Assembly: GCF_009833495.1 (NCBI RefSeq)
Contig: NZ_WUWG01000001.1
Coordinates: 558,001 to 622,000 of the forward strand
Length of the DNA stretch: 64,000 nucleotides
Reading direction: 5' to 3'
Source of the DNA: Oceanomicrobium pacificus
GTDB lineage: Bacteria > Pseudomonadota > Alphaproteobacteria > Rhodobacterales > Rhodobacteraceae
Positions 52,357 through 60,920 of the stretch are shown here, piece after piece. The position numbers were made by a program, and so were the translations under genes. How positions within the stretch are numbered: the stretch's first letter is position 1; each line of letters opens with the position of its first letter. The notes below the pieces were generated by a model that worked only from the letters and a program-made list of their open reading frames with translations, searched no databases and was not told the DNA's origin.

Positions 52357-53073
52357 TCAGGAGATGCCCGCGGCGAGCAGGGCGCGCACACTTGCGTCAA
52401 AATGCAGGGCCATGAGTTCGGCCGCCTGTTCCGGATTGCCCGCCGCGATGGCCGACGCCAGATCGCTGTGGATGTCGAGCATGTGATGCTGCTCGCTTTC
52501 GCTGCTGCGGCTCTTCCAGCCGACCGGCCATGTCTGGCGGGTCACGCCTTCGAAGGCGCCGACGATAAGCGGATAGATCGGGTTCTTCGCGGCCCGGGCA
52601 ATGGCCAGATGGAAGCCGATATCGGCCTCCATCATCGCCGCGGGGTCGAGGAAGCTGTTCTGCATCGTCTCCGCGAGGGCCGCGATCTCACGCGACTGCG
52701 CGCCGGTCCGGTGCAGGGCGGCCAGCGTCGCCGTGCGGGTCTCAATGGTCCGCCGGACATCATAGACCTGAAGGATCGAAATCTGCTCGGTCGAGACCCC
52801 ATGTTCGATGAGGGGCGAAATCGCGGTGTGATCCAGTTTGGCGACCGTTGCCCGTTTGCCGGTGCTGACCTCGATCAGGCGCATGGCAGCCAGACTGCGG
52901 AAAGCCTCCCGCACCACGGTCCGGCTGACCGCCAGGTCCCGGGCGAAGACGCTTTCCGAGGGCAGCTTGTCCCCCGGCGACAGCTCGCCGTCGCGGATAT
53001 GCGCCGTGATCGCGCTGATCGCTCCGCCGACAAGTCCGGTATTTCCCTTCGCCTGTGGCACCTCTGCTTGCAC
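52357..53073 (-). CDS. GntR-family transcriptional regulator, FadR/FCD subfamily
   Basis: Regulator of 238 residues. The winged helix (AISAITAHIRDGELSPGDKLPSE; DLAVSRTVVREAFRSLAAMRLIEV) is followed by an FCD domain with the metal-binding pattern (EADIGFHLAIARAAKNP; HMLDIHSDLASAIAAGN; LMALHFDASVRAL). GTG 53073 is preferred: AAGAGGAG lies 6 nt before it, and this start leaves the dyad at 53108-53151 outside the gene. ATG 53121 or 53109 have no ribosome site. It is the first gene of the seven-gene minus operon and divergent from the lactonase, so it probably controls both. Confidence 0.86.
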   Translation of the reverse strand: MQAEVPQAKGNTGLVGGAISAITAHIRDGELSPGDKLPSESVFARDLAVSRTVVREAFRSLAAMRLIEVSTGKRATVAKLDHTAISPLIEHGVSTEQISILQVYDVRRTIETRTATLAALHRTGAQSREIAALAETMQNSFLDPAAMMEADIGFHLAIARAAKNPIYPLIVGAFEGVTRQTWPVGWKSRSSESEQHHMLDIHSDLASAIAAGNPEQAAELMALHFDASVRALLAAGIS

Positions 53074-53107
53074 CGCCGCTCCTCTTTCTGGCTCGATCAA
53101 ACCTATC

Positions 53108-53151
53108 ATACAGGTTTGCATATTTTCGGATATAAGTTACCGTATACCTGT
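53108..53151. promoter_or_regulatory. Spaced inverted repeat ATACAGGT...ATACCTGT in divergent promoter
   Basis: ACAGGT (53110-53115) is mirrored by ACCTGT (53146-53151) across 30 bp, in the gap between the FadR-type regulator and the SMP-30 gene. The spacing would let two dimers bind or a loop form. Assignment to the adjacent regulator is an inference. Confidence 0.4.
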
Positions 53152-53181
53152 CTGTCAAAAACTTTCGAAAAGAGGCCCTGA

Positions 53182-54090
53182 ATGGACGGAGACGCCAAAA
53201 TCCTGCTGGCGGTGGAAAATACGGTTGGTGAGAGCATCATCTGGGACCACCGCCGCAACCAGCTGTTCTGGGTCGATATTGTGGGCCGGGCGATTCACGC
53301 CTGCGATCCGGACGGGGCGCGGCACCGGACATGGCCTGCGCCGGACTTCGTCACCTCGATCGGGCTGGCCGCGGATGGCGGGTTCGTCGTCGGCCTCAGC
53401 CGCGACATCGCGCGCTGGCATCCAGATCTGGCCTTCGCACTGTTTGCCCGCCCCGAGCCCGACAAGCCGGACAACCGCCTCAATGAAGGGGTTGTCGGAC
53501 CGGACGGCGCCTTCTGGGTCGGGACGATGCAGAACAACCTGAATCGCGACGGCTCACCGAGGGATCTGACGGCATCGACCGGCGCCCTTTACAGAGTGAC
53601 GGCAGATGGCGGGGTGACGCGAATCTCCGAACCGTCCTTCGGGATCACCAACACTCTGATCTGGTCGAACGGACGCCTGATCACTGCCGACACGTTGACC
53701 AACTGTATCTATTCCTTCGCATGCGCCCCCGGGACAGGCGTGCTCTCCGACCGCCAAATCCTTCTGGAGGATCACCCGCGCGGCTTGCCTGACGGGTCGG
53801 CTCAGGATGCCGATGGCAATATCTGGAACTGCCGCGTGGTGGGTGGGGCAAGCCTTCTGCACATGACACCCGCCGGCACCGTTTTGTCGGAGGTCGATCT
53901 GCCCGTGACCTGGCCGACAAGCTGCGCATTCGGAGGTCCCGGCCTTGACCGGCTCTTCGTCACGTCTGCCCGTTTCACGATGGGTCCGGACGCGCTCCGC
54001 GACCGCCCGGCCGAAGGCGCCTTGGTCGCGGTCGATGTCGGCGCCAAAGGCTGTCTTGCACATCAGTTCGGCGTGTCGGTGCCCGCCTGA
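53182..54090 (+). CDS. SMP-30/gluconolactonase family lactonase
   Basis: Predicted aldonolactonase, a six-bladed propeller of 302 residues, hydrolysing the lactone made by the SDR. The metal Glu lies in VGESIIWD, the N-x-x loop reads RLNEGVVGPDGAFWVGTM, where the family usually has N-D-G, and the second metal Asp is in GLPDGSAQDADGNIWNC. The Glu for Asp change is near the divalent metal site and could shift activity. It is transcribed divergently from the operon carrying SDR and dehydratase, and probably shares their regulator. Confidence 0.88.
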   Translation: MDGDAKILLAVENTVGESIIWDHRRNQLFWVDIVGRAIHACDPDGARHRTWPAPDFVTSIGLAADGGFVVGLSRDIARWHPDLAFALFARPEPDKPDNRLNEGVVGPDGAFWVGTMQNNLNRDGSPRDLTASTGALYRVTADGGVTRISEPSFGITNTLIWSNGRLITADTLTNCIYSFACAPGTGVLSDRQILLEDHPRGLPDGSAQDADGNIWNCRVVGGASLLHMTPAGTVLSEVDLPVTWPTSCAFGGPGLDRLFVTSARFTMGPDALRDRPAEGALVAVDVGAKGCLAHQFGVSVPA

Positions 54091-54189
54091 CGCGGGACTG
54101 ATCTGGCGTCGACTGCCGTCGGGGGGAACCTGACAGATAGGACCCGCCGCCACAGCCCTTTAGCGCATTGGCGGAAAGGCGCACGTCCT

Positions 54190-54951
54190 CTACAGAACCG
54201 TTTCGATGAATCGGGAAAAGAGTTCGCCTTGCGAATTGATCCGCAGCTTGCCGTAGATATTCCGGCGGTGGATGCGCACGGTCCCCGGCGAGATCCCCAG
54301 AATGTCCCCAACGGCGTCGGCGGAATGGCCTTTCAGGGTGAACTCGACAACCTCCCGTTCGCGGGGCGTCAGCACGCCTTTGCCGAACGCCTGAAACGCA
54401 TGGTCGACGCGCCCGTCAACACTTCCATGTCCATCCGCCATGTTCGGAAAGTCCGCCCAGTGTTTCTGGCAGGCGGCGCGCACAAACGGCCACAGCGCGC
54501 GCAGGTTGCGGATCTCCTTGGCGGAAAACGGTTTTGCCGCCCGCATGAGCGAAACGACAACCATCCCGACACGCGGCACATCGATGAAGTATCCAACCTC
54601 CTCGGCAAGGCCGGTGCGCTTGTAGTAGCTCCGGAAATATTCGCCCTGATAGAAGCGGTCCGGAGCAATGTCCCGCATCCTGTAGAGCCCGGGCTCAACC
54701 GGCTCGGTCGCTGCCAGAAAGAACGGGTCGAGCACATAGGGACCGGCCTGATAATCCTCGACAAAGATGCGGCGCTTGCTGCGCGGAAAATCGTCATGGA
54801 GATCAATCGGCGCCTCTTTGCCCACATGGCCGAACACCACTGTGAAGTCAAAGGGCGCGACGGCGCGCAACCCCGCTGACAACTGGTTCGGAAAGGTGGC
54901 ATCATCGATCTGCGAGACGATACGGCCGGCCTCGTCCATCCACTCGTACAC
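54190..54951 (-). CDS. LuxR-family transcriptional regulator
   Basis: Regulator of 253 residues with an N-terminal ligand-like domain (about 20-170; FDFTVVFGHVGKEAPIDLHDD; VPRVGMVVVSLMRAAKPFSAKEIRNL) and a C-terminal LuxR helix-turn-helix (GVLTPREREVVEFTLKGHSADAVGDILGISPGTVRIHRRNIYGKL). No linked luxI-type synthase is seen, and the key Trp/Asp pattern of AHL receptors is not evident, so it is probably an orphan sensor of another ligand. It faces the Pot-like operon across a 20-bp dyad. Confidence 0.85.
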   Translation of the reverse strand: MYEWMDEAGRIVSQIDDATFPNQLSAGLRAVAPFDFTVVFGHVGKEAPIDLHDDFPRSKRRIFVEDYQAGPYVLDPFFLAATEPVEPGLYRMRDIAPDRFYQGEYFRSYYKRTGLAEEVGYFIDVPRVGMVVVSLMRAAKPFSAKEIRNLRALWPFVRAACQKHWADFPNMADGHGSVDGRVDHAFQAFGKGVLTPREREVVEFTLKGHSADAVGDILGISPGTVRIHRRNIYGKLRINSQGELFSRFIETVL

Positions 54952-54980
54952 TTCCTGCTCCCTGCCCGGTTCTGCCCCGT

Positions 54981-55000
54981 ATACCCTATTTGTGGTATAT
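54981..55000. promoter_or_regulatory. 20-bp lux-box-like dyad between LuxR regulator and Pot-like operon
   Basis: TATACC and GGTATA are separated by 8 bp, giving a 20-bp inverted repeat of the size typical for LuxR-type dimers. It lies 30 bp upstream of the regulator and about 93 bp before the ATPase ATG. Binding by the adjacent protein is inferred. Confidence 0.55.
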
Positions 55001-55092
55001 ACATTACTTTCGGAAAACTGCTAATTTTTTTCCGTTGAAGTGGTATGCCGTCCGGCGCCCGAAATTCAGACAATGGGAAAACGGCAATATAT

Positions 55093-56205
55093 ATGGGCCT
55101 TGAAGACCGCGCCGCCACGCGCCACATCGCGGAACTCCGCGCAGTAACCAAGACATTCGGAAATGTTGTCGCGGCGAAAGACCTGAACCTGACCATCGGC
55201 GAAGGCGAGTTCCTGTCATTCCTCGGCCCCTCGGGATGCGGGAAAACCACCGCGCTGCGCATGCTTGCCGGGTTTGAAAAGCCAACCGAGGGCGAGGTGC
55301 TGCTCGATGGTCAGGTTGTGAACGACCTCGACGCGCATCACCGTCCGGTCAACATGGTCTTCCAGCAATATGCGCTGTTTCCGCATCTGAGCGTGTTCGA
55401 CAATATTGCCTACGGGCTGCGCCAGCGCCGCCCCCGGATCGACCGCTCGACAATCTCGACCAAGGTTGAACAGGCGCTGGAAACAGTCCGGCTCGGCGAT
55501 TTCGGACCGCGCCGCATCTGGGAGATGTCCGGCGGCCAGCAGCAGCGTGTCGCTCTGGCCCGCGCCATCGTGAACGAGCCCAAACTGCTCCTTCTCGACG
55601 AGCCGATGGCCGCGCTCGACCGGAAGCTGCGCAAGGAAATGCAGTTCGAGCTGCAAAATCTGCAGCGGCAGCTGGGAATCACCTTCGTCCTCGTCACCCA
55701 CGATCAGGAAGAAGCCCTGTCCATGTCCGACCGGATCTGCGTGATGGAGGGTGGCCGGATCGTACAGGTCGGCAGTCCGCGCGATCTCTATGACGCGCCG
55801 CGCAGCCGCTATGTTGCGGGCTTCGTCGGCACCTCCAATTTCTTCGACGCGACGGTTGCCGACACGGCCGGGAACAGCGTCACACTGACGCTCAAGGGCG
55901 GACCGACCCTTCAGGGCACAAGCGACACGCTCTTCTCGCCCGGACAAGAAGTCTGCGTCAGCATCCGGCCCGAACAGATTGCCCTGACCCGGGCTGCGCC
56001 GGCCACGGGCAGCGCCTTCCCGGTCGCGATCCGCAACCGGATCTTCCTTGGCGAACATACAGAGTATCTGGCGCACAGCGATGCACTTGGAGACATCCTC
56101 GTGCTGGTGCCGCGCCAAGCGGAATTGAACGAGGGAACGTTCAATGCAGGAGAGCAGGCATTCGTTTCCTGGAACGATACCGCCCAGCTTGTCCTGGAAA
56201 AATGA
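55093..56205 (+). CDS. Spermidine/putrescine-type ABC transporter ATP-binding protein (PotA-like)
   Basis: ATPase of 370 residues. Walker A GPSGCGKTTALRMLAG, Q-loop FQQYALFPHLSV, signature MSGGQQQRVALARAI, Walker B LLLLDEPMAALD and LVTHDQEEALSMSD are present, with a C-terminal TOBE domain (VSIRPEQIALT). ATG 55093 fits the family N-terminus better than ATG 55045, which adds 16 residues; neither has a strong ribosome site. First gene of the operon with binding protein, two permeases and an SDR. Confidence 0.92.
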   Translation: MGLEDRAATRHIAELRAVTKTFGNVVAAKDLNLTIGEGEFLSFLGPSGCGKTTALRMLAGFEKPTEGEVLLDGQVVNDLDAHHRPVNMVFQQYALFPHLSVFDNIAYGLRQRRPRIDRSTISTKVEQALETVRLGDFGPRRIWEMSGGQQQRVALARAIVNEPKLLLLDEPMAALDRKLRKEMQFELQNLQRQLGITFVLVTHDQEEALSMSDRICVMEGGRIVQVGSPRDLYDAPRSRYVAGFVGTSNFFDATVADTAGNSVTLTLKGGPTLQGTSDTLFSPGQEVCVSIRPEQIALTRAAPATGSAFPVAIRNRIFLGEHTEYLAHSDALGDILVLVPRQAELNEGTFNAGEQAFVSWNDTAQLVLEK

Positions 56206-56239
56206 AAACTCCCGACATCAGACAACAGAGAGGCTCTCG

Positions 56240-57403
56240 ATGACCAAGGATAATGGGACCATTTCAAAACAGAAGTTCATGGAAGAGCTTCGCCGCTACC
56301 AGAAAGGCTCGGTGTCGCGGCGGCACTTCCTCGGCGTGACCGGCCTTGGCGTGGCCACCACCGTGCTCGGCGCTGCCATGCCCGGCCTTCGCCCGCGCCC
56401 GGCTTTCGCGGCCGGTGACATTGGCGACCGCGTGATCCTCGCCACCTGGCCGAACTATCATGACGAGATGAATTTCGAGGCTTTCACCGAAGCCACCGGC
56501 GCGCATGTGCAGGTCAATGTCTTCGGCTCCAACGAGGAGATGCTCGCCAAGCTGCAGGCCGGCGGATCGGGCTGGGACGTGTTCGTCCCGACCAACTACA
56601 CGATCACGACCTATGTCGGCGAAGACCTGATCACGCCGCTCGATACCGCGCGCCTGCCGAACTACGACGCCTCTGCGTTCGAGCAGCGTTTCTCCGACGC
56701 CGGCACCGTCGACGGCACGCTCTATGCGGTTCCGAAGAACTGGGGAACGACTGGTTTCGCGGTCAACACCAGCAAGCTTGACGGCGCGCCTGTCCCCACC
56801 ACCTGGAAAGAATTCTGGGACCTGACCATGAACGGCTATTCCGGCCGCACGATGGTCCATGACTACCAGCTCACCACCATCGGCAACGCGCTGAAATATT
56901 TCGGATACTCCTTCAACTCGGTCGATCCGAACGAGCTGGCGGACGCGGAGAAACTGCTGCTTGAAGCCAAGCCGCACCTGTTCGCGATCTCGTCGGACTA
57001 CCAGCCGCCGATGCGCAATGGCGACGCCTGGATGACCATGTGCTGGACCGGCGACGGCAAACAGCTGAACACCGACATGCCGGAAATCGCCTATGTGCTC
57101 GGCAAGGAAGGTGGCGAGCTCTGGTCGGACTATTACGCGATCCCGAAAGGCGCCCCGCATCTGGACGCGGCCTATGCGCTGATCGACTTCCTGCTCAACC
57201 CGGAAGTCAACGCCAAGGAGGTTCTGGCCCACGGCTACCCATCCGCAGATGCCCGCACCAATGCGCTGCTGCCGACGGACCTGCTGGAAGACCCGATCCT
57301 CTACCCGGCCGCCGACCTCCTGAACGCGCTCGAATTCGGCGCCGCTGCGACGCTCACCGACCCGAACCGCGCGGAACTGCTCGCACGGTTCAAGTCGGCC
57401 TGA
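56240..57403 (+). CDS. PotD/PotF-like substrate-binding protein with Tat signal
   Basis: Periplasmic binding protein of 387 residues. A twin-arginine signal is seen at residues 20-55 (SVSRRHFLGVTGLGVATTVLGA), so it is exported folded by the Tat route. The mature part shows the polyamine-type pattern (VILATWPNYHDEMNFEAFTEATGAHVQVNVFGSNEEMLAKL; GWDVFVPTNYTITTYV; VPKNWGTTGFAVNT). Whether it binds polyamines or another small cation or amino compound is uncertain. ATG 56240 was chosen as the start of the typical leader. Confidence 0.9.
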   Translation: MTKDNGTISKQKFMEELRRYQKGSVSRRHFLGVTGLGVATTVLGAAMPGLRPRPAFAAGDIGDRVILATWPNYHDEMNFEAFTEATGAHVQVNVFGSNEEMLAKLQAGGSGWDVFVPTNYTITTYVGEDLITPLDTARLPNYDASAFEQRFSDAGTVDGTLYAVPKNWGTTGFAVNTSKLDGAPVPTTWKEFWDLTMNGYSGRTMVHDYQLTTIGNALKYFGYSFNSVDPNELADAEKLLLEAKPHLFAISSDYQPPMRNGDAWMTMCWTGDGKQLNTDMPEIAYVLGKEGGELWSDYYAIPKGAPHLDAAYALIDFLLNPEVNAKEVLAHGYPSADARTNALLPTDLLEDPILYPAADLLNALEFGAAATLTDPNRAELLARFKSA

Positions 57404-57440
57404 CGCCGCCAGCCGAGACAGGGAAAAGGACGAAGACCAT

Positions 57441-58292
57441 ATGACCCAAAAGGGCAGAAACGCGCTCTTGCTGACGCCGGCAGGACTTTGGCTGCTGGTC
57501 ATGCTGGTGTTGCCGTTGCTGGTGGTCTTCGTCTTTTCCTTTGGCGAACGCGGTGCTGCAGGCGGCTATGTTCCCGCCTTCACACTGGAGCAATATGCCA
57601 ACCTGCCGGCGCGCTGGACGGCGTTCAAGAACACGCTGATCCTCGCGCCGCTCGGCACGATTGCCGCATTGGTGATCGCCTACCCGCTCGCCTATTTTCT
57701 GGCCGTGCGATGTGCGCCCCGCTGGCGCACATCGCTGCTCATCCTTGTCATCGTCCCGTTCTGGACCTCGATCCTGATCCGGTCCTACGCATGGATCTTC
57801 ATCCTGGGCGGCCGCGGGCTGCCGGCGCTGCTCGAAACGGTTGGGCTCGACGATGTCCGCCTGATCAACACGCCCTTCGCGGTGCTGGTCGGGATCGTCT
57901 ACGGCTACCTGCCGCTCATGGTCTTCCCGATCTTTGTCAGCCTCGACAAGCTCGACAAACGGCTTCTCGAAGCGTCGGCCGATCTGGGCTCGACCCCGTG
58001 GCGGACCTTCCTTCAGGTGACCTTGCCGCTCTCTATCCCCGGGGTCGCAACCGGCTGCATGCTGGTGTTCATCCTGCTGATGGGCGAATTCCTGATCCCC
58101 TCGATCCTGGGCGGCGGAAAGGTGTTCTTTGTCGGCAATGCGCTCGTGGACCTGTTCCTGCAGTCCCGCAACTGGGCCTACGGCTCTGCCGTCGCGATGA
58201 CCCTCGTTGCCGTGATGCTGGTCACGGTTTCGGTCTACATGAAATTCATCTCGCGTCTGGGTGGCCAGCGCGACGATATCTCCCTGATGTGA
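57441..58292 (+). CDS. ABC transporter permease (PotB-like)
   Basis: Inner-membrane permease of 283 residues with six predicted helices. It begins LLLTPAGLWLLVMLVLPLLVVFVFSFGE and has the family stretches PFWTSILIRSYAWIFILGGRG and the EAA loop EASADLGSTPWRTFLQVTLPLS. It is followed after 7 bp by the second permease. Confidence 0.92.
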   Translation: MTQKGRNALLLTPAGLWLLVMLVLPLLVVFVFSFGERGAAGGYVPAFTLEQYANLPARWTAFKNTLILAPLGTIAALVIAYPLAYFLAVRCAPRWRTSLLILVIVPFWTSILIRSYAWIFILGGRGLPALLETVGLDDVRLINTPFAVLVGIVYGYLPLMVFPIFVSLDKLDKRLLEASADLGSTPWRTFLQVTLPLSIPGVATGCMLVFILLMGEFLIPSILGGGKVFFVGNALVDLFLQSRNWAYGSAVAMTLVAVMLVTVSVYMKFISRLGGQRDDISLM

Positions 58293-58299
58293 GGATCCG

Positions 58300-59121
58300 A
58301 TGCGCCTCTACGCACTTTGCGTCTACCTGTTCCTCTACATCCCGATTGGCATCATCGCGCTGTTCAGCTTCAACGCCGGACGCCATGCGAGCCAGTTCAC
58401 GGGCTTTTCCACCAAATGGTATGGCAAGGCGCTGAACAACCCGTTCGTGATGGATGCGCTGGAAACAAGCCTGATCGCAGCCTTCCTGACCGCCTGCCTC
58501 GCTTCTGCCTTGGGCACGATGGCCGCCATTGCGCTGCAAGGTGTCCGGGGATGGCTGCGCACGCTTTTCGATGCGCTGATCTACATCGCGATCATGATCC
58601 CGGGCATCGTCATCGGCATCGCCACGCTGATTGCGCTCGTCACGGTCTTCGGCTGGCTCAATCCGCTTCTGGCCGCGCTCTGGCCCGATGGCGCGACCCC
58701 GCCACAGCTGTCAATGGGCATGCCCACGCTGGTTGCCGCGCACACGATGTTCACCATGTCGCTCGTCATCATCATCGTCCGCGCCCGTCTTGCGGGTATG
58801 GACCGCGCGCTTGTCGAAGCCTCGGCGGACCTGTTCGCGACCCCCTGGGGCACGTTCCGGCAGGTCACGCTGCCACTGATCGCCCCCGCGATCCTCGCGG
58901 GCTTTCTGCTCAGCTTCACCTTCTCGTTCGATGATTTCATCATCGCCTTTTTCGTGGCCGGTTCGGAAACGACACTGCCGATCTACATATTCTCATCCAT
59001 CCGGCGCGGTGTGACGCCCGAGATCAATGCCATCGGCACGATGGTCATGGCGGCATCTCTGCTGCTGCTCGTGATGGCGCAACTGTTGCTCCGGCGCGGC
59101 GCATCGAAGCCACCCGCATAA
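58300..59121 (+). CDS. ABC transporter permease (PotC-like)
   Basis: Partner permease, 273 residues, with six predicted helices. The N-terminus LYALCVYLFLYIPIGIIALFSFNAGRHASQFTGFSTKWYGKALNN is typical of PotC, and the EAA loop reads EASADLFATPWGTFRQVTLPLIAP. It completes the heterodimeric channel and ends 25 bp before the SDR gene. Confidence 0.92.
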   Translation: MRLYALCVYLFLYIPIGIIALFSFNAGRHASQFTGFSTKWYGKALNNPFVMDALETSLIAAFLTACLASALGTMAAIALQGVRGWLRTLFDALIYIAIMIPGIVIGIATLIALVTVFGWLNPLLAALWPDGATPPQLSMGMPTLVAAHTMFTMSLVIIIVRARLAGMDRALVEASADLFATPWGTFRQVTLPLIAPAILAGFLLSFTFSFDDFIIAFFVAGSETTLPIYIFSSIRRGVTPEINAIGTMVMAASLLLLVMAQLLLRRGASKPPA

Positions 59122-59146
59122 AATCAGAACAAGGGAGACAGGAACC

Positions 59147-59905
59147 ATGCGACTTGCAGGCAAGGTCGCGCTCGTGACGGGCGCGGGGTCGGGAATCGGG
59201 CGGGCGGGCGCTCTGGCCATGGCGCGGGAAGGCGCGCATGTGGTCGTCACCGACCGCGATGTGGCATTGGCGGATGCCGCCGCGGCGGAGATCACCGCCG
59301 CCGGCCACCGGGCCCGTTCCCTGCCCCTCGACGTGACCGACGACACCGCCCTGCAAGCTGCGATCGACGAAACGGTCCGGGAACTGGGGCGGATCGATAT
59401 CCTGCACTCGCATGCGGGTCTTCAGGTCGAGGGAACGCTCGAAGACGTGGACCCGTCCGGCATGGATGCATCCTGGGCGCTCAATGTGCGCGCCCATTTC
59501 ATCGCGGCGCGCGCTGCTGTCCCGCATATGCGGGCGCAGGGCGGCGGCAGCGTGATCGTCACGGCGTCAAATTCCGGCGTCCAGTATGACCGCGGCATGA
59601 TCGCCTACGCCACGACCAAACATGCGGCCGTTGCGATGGTGCGCCAGATGGCGGCCGACTATGCGGCCGAGGCGATCCGGTTCAACGCCCTCTGCCCCGG
59701 TTTCGTAGATACGCCGTTCAATGCGGGATTCGAGAAACAGATGGGCGGCCGCGCATCGCTGGAAAAATACATCAGCGAGGCCATTCCGATGGGCCGCTGG
59801 GCCTCGACAGACGAAATCGCCGCCGGGATCGTCTATCTGGCATCCGACGAATCCGCATTCATGACCGGACAGGCCTTCGTGATCGACGGCGGCGAGTTTC
59901 TTTGA
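59147..59905 (+). CDS. Short-chain dehydrogenase/reductase
   Basis: SDR of 252 residues with coenzyme loop TGAGSGIGRAGALAM, catalytic TASNSGVQYDRGMIAYATTKHAAV (Ser, Tyr, Lys) and GQAFVIDGGEFL at the end. The usual NNAG reads HSHAG, a small departure. It is the last gene of the Pot-like operon, so it likely oxidises or reduces the imported compound. A ribosome site AAGGGAGA precedes the ATG. Confidence 0.88.
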   Translation: MRLAGKVALVTGAGSGIGRAGALAMAREGAHVVVTDRDVALADAAAAEITAAGHRARSLPLDVTDDTALQAAIDETVRELGRIDILHSHAGLQVEGTLEDVDPSGMDASWALNVRAHFIAARAAVPHMRAQGGGSVIVTASNSGVQYDRGMIAYATTKHAAVAMVRQMAADYAAEAIRFNALCPGFVDTPFNAGFEKQMGGRASLEKYISEAIPMGRWASTDEIAAGIVYLASDESAFMTGQAFVIDGGEFL

Positions 59906-60797
59906 GACGGGAGATGGGTCCCGCCGACCGCTGAATGGGGCCCGTTGGCAGGTCGAGCCAGAAGAAAGTCACGTGCGGTTGGTGGCAAACGGGCGTTTTG
60001 CCAAAAATTTTACCTGAATTGTGTTCGGCATCGAACTCAGACATTGCGGTCGGGATTGTCCCGATGGAGGCATCAATGACGAAGGTATTTGTTTGTGGTT
60101 CGGAAAATGAAAACGTTACCGTATTTGTGTCGGACATGACTGCGCCGAATTGAAAGGGAGATTTCCATCGATATCAGGGTTATTTTCAGCAGCCTGAAAG
60201 ACTTCGAGTTAGCCTTCAGCTTCATTTTGACCAGCGCTTAATAGCAAACTGTATGAAATCAATCGCAAAGGTGATCGGTAGTAAGATATAGAGGCAAAAC
60301 TCGAGGGGGGCTTTGTATCGCTCCACATCGATTAGATGGCTGAATTCGGAAAGCATAAAGTAAATGAATAACCAAACTGCTATCGCTAAAATTATTACGC
60401 GTATGTTTGAACTTATATAATCTTTAGGAAGCATTATTATTATTTTTAGCATAATAAATTTGCCCTTCTAATTATAATATATGAAATTTTAAAACGCTGA
60501 TCAGAAAATAAATAGCGCCGAAGAGACACACAACGCAAAAATGTTAGGAAACCTTGGCGCACAATTTCTCAGGCAAGGCAACGATACGCGCAGATCAACT
60601 CTCCCTGAACGCCTTGGCGCCTATTAACTTCCGCTGGTTTACTGAAGCGCAGCGGAGAAACGCGAACGAAGTTCGCCCGATGATCGTGATTTCCGGCCAG
60701 AGAAGTGCGTCTCTGGTCGCATGGCGATGAGGTAAGCCACGGGAGTTGCGCCAGAAATCGACACGAGTTGGACATAAGGATTTGAGACGAAAGATAG
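59906..60797. other. AT-rich patch between SDR and tRNA-Ser
   Basis: About 890 bp with base composition shifting from GC-rich to clearly AT-rich between roughly 60170 and 60560. Apart from one possible small membrane protein (60222-60452) I see no gene I would defend; two overlapping frames near 59860-60153 on opposite strands have no features. It directly adjoins the 3' side of tRNA-Ser, a usual integration spot, but no integrase or repeated tRNA end was found. Confidence 0.5.
60222..60452 (-). CDS. Possible small membrane protein (76 residues)
   Basis: An AT-rich frame of 76 residues that would give two hydrophobic helices (residues about 17-36, VRVIILAIAVWLFIYFMLSEF-like, and 51-70, ending IDFIQFAIKRWSK). 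The composition of Ile, Phe and Leu and the basic C-terminus look like a real inner-membrane peptide, but AT-rich DNA makes such frames by chance. A weak site (AGAAGGG) lies upstream. I do not recognise a family. Confidence 0.4.
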   Translation of the reverse strand: MLKIIIMLPKDYISSNIRVIILAIAVWLFIYFMLSEFSHLIDVERYKAPLEFCLYILLPITFAIDFIQFAIKRWSK

Positions 60798-60887
60798 TGG
60801 CGGAGACGAAGGGATTCGAACCCTCGAGACGGTTTCCCGCCTACTCCCTTAGCAGGGGAGCGCCTTCGACCACTCGGCCACGTCTCC
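60798..60887 (-). tRNA. tRNA-Ser (anticodon GCU)
   Basis: Read on the minus strand the 90-nt sequence starts GGAGACGTGGCCGAGTGG and ends in the T-arm GGTTCGAATCC, the paired acceptor CGTCTCC, G discriminator and encoded CCA. The anticodon loop CTGCTAA gives GCU (60851-60853), and the long variable arm marks a class II serine tRNA decoding AGC/AGU. Confidence 0.97.
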
Positions 60888-60920
60888 GCGGACGGGTCTA
60901 TCGCTTGTGGGCCGGGAAGT

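Noticed and set aside
59859-60153. Two small overlapping hypothetical frames on opposite strands after the SDR
   Set aside because: No ribosome site, domain or compositional support; cannot both be real.
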